From DSXH01 sp037446915 (GTDB lineage: Bacteria > Bacteroidota > Ignavibacteria > Ignavibacteriales > Melioribacteraceae), in contig JBBIHP010000099.1 in assembly GCA_037446915.1 (NCBI GenBank), forward strand, positions 1 through 11,014: a stretch of 11,014 nt of DNA, given 5' to 3'. This document shows positions 1 through 6,638 of the stretch, in pieces. Positions within the stretch are counted from its first letter, which is position 1; every line of letters starts with the position of its first letter. The notes beneath the pieces are model-generated. The model did no database searches and was not told the DNA's origin. It saw only the letters and a list, made by a program, of their open reading frames with translations. Both the position numbers and the translations under genes were made by a program.

Positions 1-1
1 T

Positions 2-991
2 CAGAAACCGGAAGCATTGCTACAAAGAATATTAAAGACTAGTAGCAGTGACGGAATGATTGTCGCAGATTTCTTTTCCGGCAGCGGCACAACGGCAAAG
101 GCAGCAAACGACCTCGGCAGAAAATTTATTGTGTGTGATATTGGCGTTAATTCTGTACAAACTACAAGAGACAGATTAATTGAAGCGGGAGCTGAGTTTG
201 ATGTATTAAAAGTAAATGACGGTGTTCGGCTTTTTAGAAACCCGGCTCAAACCCAGCAGAAGATTTTTAGTCTCGTAGATGGCTTTAAAAGCAGAACAGA
301 TTTGGGTCTTGGAGATTTTTGGGAAGGCGGCATTGCCGCTTCAACAGGCAGTTATGTGCCGGTTAAAATTGTTGGCATTCACGAAAGATTAACTAAACAA
401 CTTCTAGATTATTTTCTTGAAGAAATTTACCAGCTTGAACCGGAAGGAAATGTTAACGCCGTAAAAATTATTTACACTCATAAAGATTTGGATATAGACC
501 AGAAATACGTTGATAAAGAACTTAAAGAAAGTAAACGAACAACAATTAAGGTAGAGCTGATTAGCTTGGACTCTTTGCTCGGCTCTAAAAGGGATTTGCT
601 GTTTCCGCCGGATAGTGCGGATGTTGAAGTAAAAAAGGAAAAGGACAAATACAAAGTTGTAATTAAAAGATATTTCAGCAGCTACCTAAAAACAAAAATT
701 GATGAATTCAACGCAAAGAAAGTTAAAAAGGCGCAGACAGAACTTTTGGAGAAAGAAGAACCTCAAACACACCGTAAAATTAAACTTAGCAAAACCGGAC
801 TCGAATTAATTGAAAGCGTTCAGTTCGATACTACTCTAAGGAAGGATGGAGTTTGGGAAAGTAATCTAGATTTCGAAGACAAAGCCGGTATTAAAGAAAA
901 AATAAAGGGTGTTTATTATTTGCCTACAAATAAATTCAAAATAAAAATACGCAGTATTGCCGGCGATGAATTAATAATTGAAAACAATTGA
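2..991 (+). CDS. Beta-class DNA methyltransferase (N6-adenine or N4-cytosine), C-terminal part, 5' end outside window
   Basis: The reading frame is open from the first complete codon, so the gene starts before the window; the TTG at 17 is not a real start. The first visible residues, QKPEALLQRIL, are the conserved segment just before SAM-binding motif I in beta-class methyltransferases, and motif I itself follows as DFFSGSGTT at about visible residues 23-31. In this class the catalytic DPPY/NPPY motif and much of the target-recognition region lie N-terminal to motif I, so they are off the left edge and cannot be checked. After motif I there is a lysine-rich C-terminal region of roughly 250 residues, as in type III Mod-like or solitary site-specific methyltransferases. 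It would methylate adenine or cytosine at a specific DNA site. The stop at 989-991 lies 2 bp before the darT ATG, which suggests co-transcription with darTG. No restriction subunit is visible. The class is secure; the target base and type are not. Confidence 0.88.
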   Translation, partial: QKPEALLQRILKTSSSDGMIVADFFSGSGTTAKAANDLGRKFIVCDIGVNSVQTTRDRLIEAGAEFDVLKVNDGVRLFRNPAQTQQKIFSLVDGFKSRTDLGLGDFWEGGIAASTGSYVPVKIVGIHERLTKQLLDYFLEEIYQLEPEGNVNAVKIIYTHKDLDIDQKYVDKELKESKRTTIKVELISLDSLLGSKRDLLFPPDSADVEVKKEKDKYKVVIKRYFSSYLKTKIDEFNAKKVKKAQTELLEKEEPQTHRKIKLSKTGLELIESVQFDTTLRKDGVWESNLDFEDKAGIKEKIKGVYYLPTNKFKIKIRSIAGDELIIENN

Positions 992-993
992 TT

Positions 994-1635
994 ATGCCGT
1001 TAGCAAACAGAGGATTGGATACACCTATTTTTAGAATTACCCACTACCGTAATCTGGAGTTTACGTTACGCAACGGATTGTTTTGCCCAAGCTCTCCAAC
1101 TGCCGATCCCAATTATATAAATATCGGTCATCAGCAAATGATTAATGATAGAGGGCATTTTCCCATACGGGTTGAACCCCACGGCGTTATAAACGATTAT
1201 GTTTCATTCTATTTTGCACCCCGTTCACCTATGCTATATTCAATTCATTGCGGAAATGTTGCCGGTTTCACCGGGACACAATCCGACATAATTTATTTAG
1301 TTAGCACAATTAGAAGTATCCAGGAAGCTGATCGGCAATATGTTTTTACTGATGGACACGCATATATGGTTTTTTCCAACCATTACAATAATATTGAAAA
1401 CTTAGCACAAATAGATTGGGCTGTAATGAATGCGCGATACTGGCGAAATACTAATGAAGATCGAGATAGAATGCGAAAAAGAATGGCAGAATTTCTCGTA
1501 TACCAATTTGTGCCAGTAAATTGTATATCAGCGATAGCCACTTATAACCAACAGAAACTTGACTTTGTAAATACTATACTTGAGGAATTAAATCTGGAAA
1601 TAAGAACGTCAATAGAAAGAGACTGGTATTATTAG
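994..1635 (+). CDS. darT: DarT DNA ADP-ribosyltransferase toxin
   Basis: This 213-residue protein matches the DarT (DUF4433) family in length and motif order. DarT enzymes transfer ADP-ribose from NAD+ to bases in single-stranded DNA, which blocks replication; they act as toxins and in phage defence. Visible landmarks, counted from ATG 994, are FRITHYRNLE near residues 13-22 (His17 likely in the NAD site), NIGHQQMINDR at 43-53 (its Arg53 matches the conserved NAD-site arginine), YFAPRSPMLY at 73-82, FTDGHA at about 118-123, and RMAEFLVYQF at 163-172. Glu166 in the last motif is the expected catalytic glutamate. All key residues seem intact, so the toxin is probably active and needs its antitoxin. 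A TTG at 988 overlaps the upstream TGA and would add two residues; ATG 994 is preferred. The partner is a macrodomain DarG, which fits the thymidine-modifying DarT2 type, but base specificity is inferred. Confidence 0.93.
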   Translation: MPLANRGLDTPIFRITHYRNLEFTLRNGLFCPSSPTADPNYINIGHQQMINDRGHFPIRVEPHGVINDYVSFYFAPRSPMLYSIHCGNVAGFTGTQSDIIYLVSTIRSIQEADRQYVFTDGHAYMVFSNHYNNIENLAQIDWAVMNARYWRNTNEDRDRMRKRMAEFLVYQFVPVNCISAIATYNQQKLDFVNTILEELNLEIRTSIERDWYY

Positions 1636-1637
1636 TG

Positions 1638-2696
1638 ATGTTTGAATTTATTAAAAAAGGAAACATAATTGATTCAGAGGCAGAAGCCGTAGTAAACACT
1701 GTTAATACAATGGGTGTAATGGGTGCCGGAATTGCTTTACAATTCAAAAAGAACTTTCCGGAAAATTTTAAAAGCTACGAAGATGCGGCAAAAAATGGAA
1801 TCATTAAAATTGGTAAACTCTTCATCACAGAAACAAACCGATTAACAAATCCTAAATACATTATAAATTTTCCTACAAAAAAAGATTGGAAGCACCCATC
1901 AAAGTTATCCTGGATTAAAGATGGGTTAATTGAATTAAGAAACTTCATTATAGAAAAAAATATTAAATCCATTGCCATCCCTCCATTGGGTTGTGGTAAT
2001 GGTAAATTGGACTGGAACGACGTAAAACCATTAATACTTGATTCTATCAATGGAATAGCAAATCTAACAGCATATATATATGAACCTTCTGATTTTGCTT
2101 ATCAGAAAACAATTGTAAAAGAAGTAAAAAAACCGAAGCTTACTCCTGTGAGAGCCATGGTAATAGCATTATTAGATCGATATACAATTCTTGGCTATGA
2201 ACTGACTTTGCTGGAAGCTCAAAAGCTTGTCTATTTTTTACAAAGATTCGGCGAACCTCTCAAATTAGATTTTTCTAAAGGCAAGTATGGTCCCTTTTCA
2301 TCTAAACTTGTTCACGTCCTTAACGATATTGATGGCTATTATATACAAGGGATGAAGTATAAAACTGCAAAACCGTTCGACAAAATAAAAATCATTAAGA
2401 AAGAAATACCTATGGTTAAAAATTTTATTGAAGAAAATTGTACAAATGAACAGAAAAAGAGATTAGACGTGGTATATAAATTAATAGAAGGATTTGAATC
2501 GCCATTAGGTATGGAGCTGCTGGCAACAGTTGACTTTGTTGCATTTTATGAATTGAATAAGATTTTTGACAAAAACCAATTAATAGAAAAAATACATTCC
2601 TGGACAACAAGAAAGAAACAACTTTTAAAGAATGAATTCGTTTCAATAGCTACTTCTCGTTTAGATCAATTTACGGAAAATCTATATCACGCTTAA
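1638..2696 (+). CDS. darG: DarG antitoxin, macrodomain DNA ADP-ribosyl glycohydrolase
   Basis: This 352-residue protein has the two-part DarG layout. The N-terminal macrodomain (about residues 1-150 from ATG 1638) shows AVVNTVNTMGVMGAGIA, in which the paired asparagines and glycine loop bind ADP-ribose, then INFPTKKDW near 76-84 containing the conserved lysine region needed for de-ADP-ribosylation, and IPPLGCGNG near 114-122. Macrodomain DarG removes ADP-ribose from DNA and so reverses DarT. The C-terminal half (about 165-352) corresponds to the DarG domain known to bind DarT and block its DNA site. Here it reads EAQKLVYFLQRFGEP, then GKYGPFSS and a conserved aspartate-glycine, which by eye resembles DUF4065/Panacea-type antitoxin domains. 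A GTG at 1635 shares its G with the darT stop; ATG 1638 follows the stop by 2 bp and gives the family-typical start. Tight spacing supports balanced expression of toxin and antitoxin. The gene ends in a TAA immediately followed by TAG. Confidence 0.94.
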   Translation: MFEFIKKGNIIDSEAEAVVNTVNTMGVMGAGIALQFKKNFPENFKSYEDAAKNGIIKIGKLFITETNRLTNPKYIINFPTKKDWKHPSKLSWIKDGLIELRNFIIEKNIKSIAIPPLGCGNGKLDWNDVKPLILDSINGIANLTAYIYEPSDFAYQKTIVKEVKKPKLTPVRAMVIALLDRYTILGYELTLLEAQKLVYFLQRFGEPLKLDFSKGKYGPFSSKLVHVLNDIDGYYIQGMKYKTAKPFDKIKIIKKEIPMVKNFIEENCTNEQKKRLDVVYKLIEGFESPLGMELLATVDFVAFYELNKIFDKNQLIEKIHSWTTRKKQLLKNEFVSIATSRLDQFTENLYHA

Positions 2697-2730
2697 TAGT
2701 AGGAGTTCTTCAATACTTTTTTAAATTGAC

Positions 2731-4312
2731 TCATTTCATATTCTTGAAAGCCTTTATTTCTCCGGTATCTTTTCCATAAAGCTCAAAAACAATTATTTCG
2801 TTTTCTCCTTTTTTCAGCCATGGTGTGGGACAGTATAAACGCTGCTGCGGACCAACATTCCAGTATCTTCCAAGATTGTGACCGTTAATCCATAATACTC
2901 CTTTTTGCCATTTGCTCATATCAATAAATGTATCACCCGTTTCATTCAAATTAAATGTACCTTTGAAAAATTTTGGTGTGCTTGAAGAATCTATTTCAGT
3001 GTAATTAAGTTTTGCAAGGTATTCATTATCCATTGGAAGCGTAAAGACTTCCCAGTTCATCAGTGTTACTCCGCCTAACGTAACGCGTTCGGTTATTCCN
3101 NNNNNNNNNNNNNNNNNNNNNNNNNNNNNNNNNNNNNNNNNNNNNNNNNNNNNNNNNNNNNNNNNNNNNNNNNNNNNNNNNNNNNNNNNNNNNNNNNNNT
3201 TGAGTTAATTTAATTGATGGTATCTCAATAAACTTTATTTCATCCGGCACATCAATCAGCTTTGTTCCTTCGGGTTGAAACCTTGAAAGCATCTCTCGGA
3301 TTTCCCAATACTTTTGAGTAGGTCTTCCGGCTTCATCGAGAGGAGAATCGTAATCGTAACTTGTTACATCCGGTTCGTACTTATCGCTGAAGTTCGCACC
3401 GGCATAAAAACCAAAATTGGTTCCGCCATGGAACATGTATAGGTTAAAAGATTTATTGTTCTCAAGCATCCATTGCAATTCTTTTTTCTGACGATCCCAG
3501 TCTGCGCTTCCCCACTTATCATCACGCCAATGAGTAAACCAACCGCACCAGAATTCACCGCACATATGCGGAATATCGCTTCTGAACTTATCAAGCTCCT
3601 CAAAAGCATTTTTCGGATTACCTCCAAAGTTTACAACAGGCACAACATCATCAAGTGTTCCGCTCTCTAATAAATAATGCGCCGGTCCGTCTGATGTAAA
3701 GAGTTCAACATCAAATCCGGCTTTGCGGATTATTTTCTTCAATTCAATTAAATACTCTTTATCATTACCATAACTTCCATATTCATTTTCCACCTGAACC
3801 ATTATAATTGGTCCGCCATAAGTAATTTGAAGATCTTTTAATTCTTCACCGAGTCGTAGTATGTATCTTTCAACCGCAGCCATATAATTTTTATCCATGC
3901 ATCGCAGTTTAATATCCGGTTGCTTTAATAACCATGCCGGAAGTCCACCCAAATCCCACTCAGAACAAACATAGGGACCGGGGCGCAGTAGAACCTTTAA
4001 TCCCAGTGAGTGTGCTAAACGAATATATTCCGCAATATTCAGATTGCCAGTAAAATTAAATTTACCCGGAACCGGTTCGTGTTCATTCCAGAAAACATAA
4101 GTACACACTGTATTTAAACCCGCAGCTTTAAGTTTTGTAAGACGGTCTTTCCAGTATTCCTTTGGAATGCGGTTGTAGTGCATCTCGCCGGAAAAAATTC
4201 TAAATGGTTTTCCATCTAATAAAAATTGATCTCCTGAAATAGTAAATGTTTGTCCTTGTGTTGCTGATAATGAAATAAGTATGGCGGCAAATACAAAAAT
4301 TATTTTTTTCAT
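2731..4312 (-). CDS. Secreted GH35 beta-galactosidase, interrupted by an assembly gap
   Basis: Family GH35 beta-galactosidase, which hydrolyses terminal beta-galactosides from oligo- or polysaccharides, probably in the periplasm or at the cell surface. From ATG 4312 there is a signal peptide of about 20 residues (lysines, then FVFAAILISLSA) before the TIM-barrel. Characteristic segments are FSGEMHYNRIP, NTVCTYVFWNEHEP, LRPGPYVCSEWDLGGLPAWL, then VENEYGSY, whose second Glu (about residue 177) is the acid/base, and GEFWCGWFTHW, whose Glu (about 253) is the nucleophile; FHGGTNFG follows. A 100-N gap lies at 3100-3199. The reading frame stays open on the far side (GITERVTLGGVTL, then MNWEV) and continues with a GH35-like C-terminal jelly-roll containing WINGHNLGRYW. 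The sequenced parts total about 494 residues, whereas many bacterial members have about 600, so perhaps 100 residues are missing. A GTG at 4321 in the same frame is an alternative start. It lies downstream of the HAD gene by about 27 bp. Confidence 0.93.
3100..3199. other. Scaffold gap of 100 N inside the GH35 gene
   Basis: Exactly 100 unknown bases, the usual placeholder for an unestimated gap. Both flanks encode the same GH35 protein in the expected order on the minus strand, so the join is probably right. The upstream part ends exactly on a codon boundary at 3200 and the downstream part begins on one at 3099. An intact gene therefore needs a gap divisible by three, and 100 is not. Confidence 0.97.
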
Positions 4313-4339
4313 TTTTTTCACATTTTGTGTTTAAATAAA

Positions 4340-4903
4340 TTAATACTCTGCGAGCTTTGCGTTATCCCCGCGTGCNNNNNNNNNNNNNNNNNNNNNNNNN
4401 NNNNNNNNNNNNNNNNNNNNNNNNNNNNNNNNNNNNNNNNNNNNNNNNNNNNNNNNNNNNNNNNNNNNNNNNNNNGGATCGGGTTTAGTATTTTTTACGT
4501 CTTCACTCGTGACAACAAAATCAAAATATTTCAGAAAGCCGGTCTGTCTGTGTATTAATTCAAAATGATCCTTACGAGAACTTGTAACTATTCCCATTTT
4601 GTACTTACCATATAATCTATTAAGAACCTCTTCGGCTCCTTTAATTATTTCAATTTCTGATTCAAGCAGCTTGCTATATAAATTATTTCTTTCGTTTCGT
4701 AATTCTGAAATTGTAGTGTCGCTATAACCAAGGTTTTTAGCAAGATGCCATGTGCCGTGAGAGCTCCTTAAAAAATACTGAACATACATTTCGTCAGTTA
4801 AATCAATACCAATTTTTGCAAAGGTCAGCTTGGAAGCCTTATAGTAGAGCTTCTCAGTATCTACAAGAATTCCGTCGTTATCCCAGAAAATCGATTTTAT
4901 CAT
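4340..4903 (-). CDS. HAD-superfamily subfamily IA hydrolase (phosphatase or phosphomutase-like), interrupted by an assembly gap
   Basis: Haloacid-dehalogenase-like hydrolase of the phosphoglycolate phosphatase / beta-phosphoglucomutase type, cytoplasmic. Motif I is FWDNDGILVDTE, with Asp8 as nucleophile and Asp10 as general acid/base; an alpha-helical cap follows (about residues 15-85); motif II is GIVTSSRK (Thr107 or Ser108); motif III is the lysine in NTKPDP (Lys140). Motif IV, which carries the magnesium-binding acidic residues, would fall in the 100-N gap. The substrate cannot be read from sequence; cap-bearing family members mostly hydrolyse small sugar phosphates or similar phosphomonoesters. 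The segment left of the gap reads ARGDNAKLAEY before a TAA in one frame, but a second frame is also open there, so the true C-terminus and stop at 4340 are uncertain. Its ATG overlaps the TGA of the upstream small gene in an ATGA arrangement, which suggests translational coupling. Confidence 0.82.
   Translation of the reverse strand: MIKSIFWDNDGILVDTEKLYYKASKLTFAKIGIDLTDEMYVQYFLRSSHGTWHLAKNLGYSDTTISELRNERNNLYSKLLESEIEIIKGAEEVLNRLYGKYKMGIVTSSRKDHFELIHRQTGFLKYFDFVVTSEDVKNTKPDXXXXXXXXXXXXXXXXXXXXXXXXXXXXXXXXXXARGDNAKLAEY
4376..4475. other. Scaffold gap of 100 N inside the HAD hydrolase gene
   Basis: Exactly 100 unknown bases. The right flank is confidently HAD coding sequence up to a lysine-proline-aspartate motif. 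The left flank is only 36 bases from a stop codon and has no diagnostic motif. The real gap length is unknown, so the reading frame on the left flank is not established. Confidence 0.97.
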
Positions 4904-5190
4904 TTAGCAAATAACCTTTCAAAACCGGGATGAGGTTTAAGAGGAATAATATCGAAATCGATTAAATTATTCTTGACCATCGGCAATGTATCAAGAATTT
5001 CTCTTGCTTCGGATTTGTCTTTACATTCTAAAACCAGGACAGTAAAGTTTTTATCATTTCTAAAGTAGATTTCACGGAGCAATCCGGATTTATACAACCC
5101 CCAAACTTTCATGGCTTCCATTTTAGAATGAATCTGAAAGTCCTTAGGATCGGTACTTTCAATTTCTTTTTCGAGTGCAATTATTTTCAT
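4900..5190 (-). CDS. Muconolactone-isomerase-like ferredoxin-fold protein (dimeric alpha/beta barrel)
   Basis: A 96-residue cytoplasmic protein beginning MKIIALEKEI and ending KPHPGFERLFAK. The pattern of a beta strand (MKIIALE), helix (HSKMEAMKVWGLYKSG), the REIYFRND strand, the VLVLEC strand, helix (SEAREILDTLP) and a final DFDIIPLKPHPGF segment matches small dimeric alpha/beta-barrel proteins near the muconolactone delta-isomerase and YCII-like families. Many such proteins have no known reaction, and I do not claim isomerase activity. An in-frame ATG at 5218-5220 would add ten residues (MFAYKNFVIQ), but the MKIIALE start agrees better with the family. The TGA overlaps the ATG of the HAD gene by the ATGA arrangement, so the two are probably one operon, followed by the GH35 gene. 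No Shine-Dalgarno sequence is evident. Confidence 0.75.
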   Translation of the reverse strand: MKIIALEKEIESTDPKDFQIHSKMEAMKVWGLYKSGLLREIYFRNDKNFTVLVLECKDKSEAREILDTLPMVKNNLIDFDIIPLKPHPGFERLFAK

Positions 5191-5230
5191 TTGTATCACA
5201 AAATTTTTATAGGCAAACATAAAAACAAAA

Positions 5231-5347
5231 GAGGCTGTCTCAAAAGTAATTTTAGAGTCACACCGAGCTAAGTCGAAGCGTGATTCTATTCGAAATTTTC
5301 AGTCTTCGACAAGCTCTGACTTACAAAGAGAAATCTTTGAGACAGCC
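5231..5347. repeat. Palindromic element with perfect 13-bp terminal inverted repeats (MITE-like)
   Basis: The left end AGGCTGTCTCAAA (5231-5243) is the exact reverse complement of TTTGAGACAGCCT (5335-5347), giving a 117-bp unit without coding potential. Inside it, GAGCTAAGTCGAAG pairs imperfectly with CTTCGACAAGCTC, and GAGTCAC pairs with GTGATTC with one mismatch, so the element can fold into nested stems. The CTTCGACAAGCTC core resembles dispersed palindromes seen in many Bacteroidota and proteobacterial genomes. It sits between the stop of the porin gene and the next minus-strand gene. Read on the minus strand, the second arm is followed by CTTTTGTTTTT, so it might also end transcription. 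No target-site duplication was found. Confidence 0.75.
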
Positions 5348-5383
5348 TATTCAATAAAATCTTTATTATTTTATTACAACAAA

Positions 5384-6595
5384 CTAGAAGTTCACAACCG
5401 CCATCAAATAAAACCATGAAGCCGAATCTTTCCCACGTTTTTCCTTAAATATTGCGCCGGCAGAAAAGAATGAAGCTCCACCTTCAAAAGTAACATTGCT
5501 GTTATATTTATAAGAGCCAACCAGGTCTATTTCGGTTCCAAAAGAATTTGTTTTGGTTCCGGTCAATAGTAAATAGTCTTTCATCGAATTGAAGAGATGA
5601 AGATTCAAATTCAATCTCAAATCATTAATTGGCATAATTCCAACCTTGCCCACAAGGTCAATAATTCCAAGTCCGTATGTATCGTTTGGAAAGTTTACAA
5701 AATAATCCATGTAACCAAAAAATTTGTGCCCTGTTCCATATAAAGAAGTATATGCGTTGTAGTTATTATCAATAAATATTTTGTCGCCGCTTGCAATATC
5801 TATCTGTCCGCCTAATGTTGGTTTTATATCACCATCAAAATTATACTCACCATTAAAAGAAAATGTATAAGCACTTATATCCTGTTCTCTGCCCCCGGAA
5901 GTAATTGTACCCATTTGGTAACCAAAATCAATTTCATGATTAAATTTATTAATGCTACCTTTCATATTTACTCCCATTGTAGTTCTACTCAAAACGTTCG
6001 TTGGCTGCACTCTTTGCATTATAATAAATGGCTGAATCTTATACGATTGTAATAAATTCAAGTCGATAAATAGTGCGTAAATATTTTGATCTGTAGAATC
6101 ACCGGGTAAATATTTTTCAAACTCCCGCGCAAGTAAAAGATCAATGTTTACTTTATCACTTCTAAATGATAGAATCCCGCCATCGAATGATCTTCCTACA
6201 TTATTCCAGTTAACAGAACCGATAAATCTTTCGGATCCATATATCGCTTCAAACCGACCGAGCTTTATATCAAAAGGGAAATCAAATAGATTTTCAATCT
6301 TGAAGAACGCCTGATGAATATCAAGATTCTTCATATTGGCTGTAGTTGATGTCTCTTCTCCAAATGTCCTTGAATCCTGTACTTGAATAAAGCCGGATAA
6401 ATTTTTAACTGGTGAAAATGATAATCCCAATCGAGTTCTTAATAATGAAAAAGTATTTGCTCGTGTAGATGACTTAAAATCCTTATTATCAATTTCAAAA
6501 CGTGGTCGTATCTGTGCAGTAAATTTCAAGTTCTCTTGTGCAAAAAGCCCGGTAATTGCAACAAGCATTAGAAAAGCAATTAAATTTTTTTTCAT
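5384..6595 (-). CDS. Outer-membrane porin, alginate-export-like beta-barrel
   Basis: A 403-residue secreted protein. The signal peptide is MKKNLIAFLMLVAITGLFA, with cleavage likely before QENLKF. The rest alternates short amphipathic beta strands, for example FTAQIRPRFEI, RTRLGLSFSP, SGFIQVQDSR, DIKLGRFEAIYG and DGGILSFRSD, and ends WFYLMAVVNF with a terminal phenylalanine, the usual outer-membrane insertion signal. The RPRFE/RTRLGL opening and the LGRFEAIYGSERF segment resemble alginate-export (AlgE-type) porins, a name that covers many general porins. It follows nrfA by 43 bp in the same direction with an AAGGA sequence upstream of its ATG, so it probably belongs to the nitrite reduction operon and may admit nitrite or other small solutes; that substrate is an inference from context. 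It ends about 36 bp before the palindromic element. Confidence 0.82.
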   Translation of the reverse strand: MKKNLIAFLMLVAITGLFAQENLKFTAQIRPRFEIDNKDFKSSTRANTFSLLRTRLGLSFSPVKNLSGFIQVQDSRTFGEETSTTANMKNLDIHQAFFKIENLFDFPFDIKLGRFEAIYGSERFIGSVNWNNVGRSFDGGILSFRSDKVNIDLLLAREFEKYLPGDSTDQNIYALFIDLNLLQSYKIQPFIIMQRVQPTNVLSRTTMGVNMKGSINKFNHEIDFGYQMGTITSGGREQDISAYTFSFNGEYNFDGDIKPTLGGQIDIASGDKIFIDNNYNAYTSLYGTGHKFFGYMDYFVNFPNDTYGLGIIDLVGKVGIMPINDLRLNLNLHLFNSMKDYLLLTGTKTNSFGTEIDLVGSYKYNSNVTFEGGASFFSAGAIFKEKRGKDSASWFYLMAVVNF

Positions 6596-6638
6596 AAATT
6601 AATATCCTTGACTATTATTTCAGAACAAAAATAACTTA

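Noticed and set aside
1775..2050. Minus-strand open frame of 91 codons
   Set aside because: It lies wholly within the darG macrodomain on the opposite strand and has no recognisable motif.
2697..2730. Possible terminator between the convergent darG and GH35 genes
   Set aside because: Only a 4-bp AGTA/TACT pairing precedes the T run, too weak to support a terminator call.
2731..3060. A separate 109-residue minus-strand gene beginning MNWEV
   Set aside because: The frame is open upstream of this ATG to the N gap and reads as GH35 sequence, so it is the C-terminal part of the beta-galactosidase.
3026..3099. Continuation of the GH35 N-terminal frame across the gap, ending NNRTRYVRRSNTDELGSLYASNG
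   Set aside because: The translation after the gap in this frame does not look like GH35 and exists only because 100 N is not a multiple of three.
4345..4375. A GC-richer stretch at the gap edge with GGGGATAACGCA, recalling a plasmid-origin sequence
   Set aside because: The match is only about a dozen bases and is most easily explained as chance within coding sequence; no vector sequence surrounds it.
5352..5374. AATAAAAT/ATTTTATT hairpin after the porin stop
   Set aside because: It is an all-AT 8-bp stem in AT-rich sequence and could easily be chance; it is not listed as a terminator.
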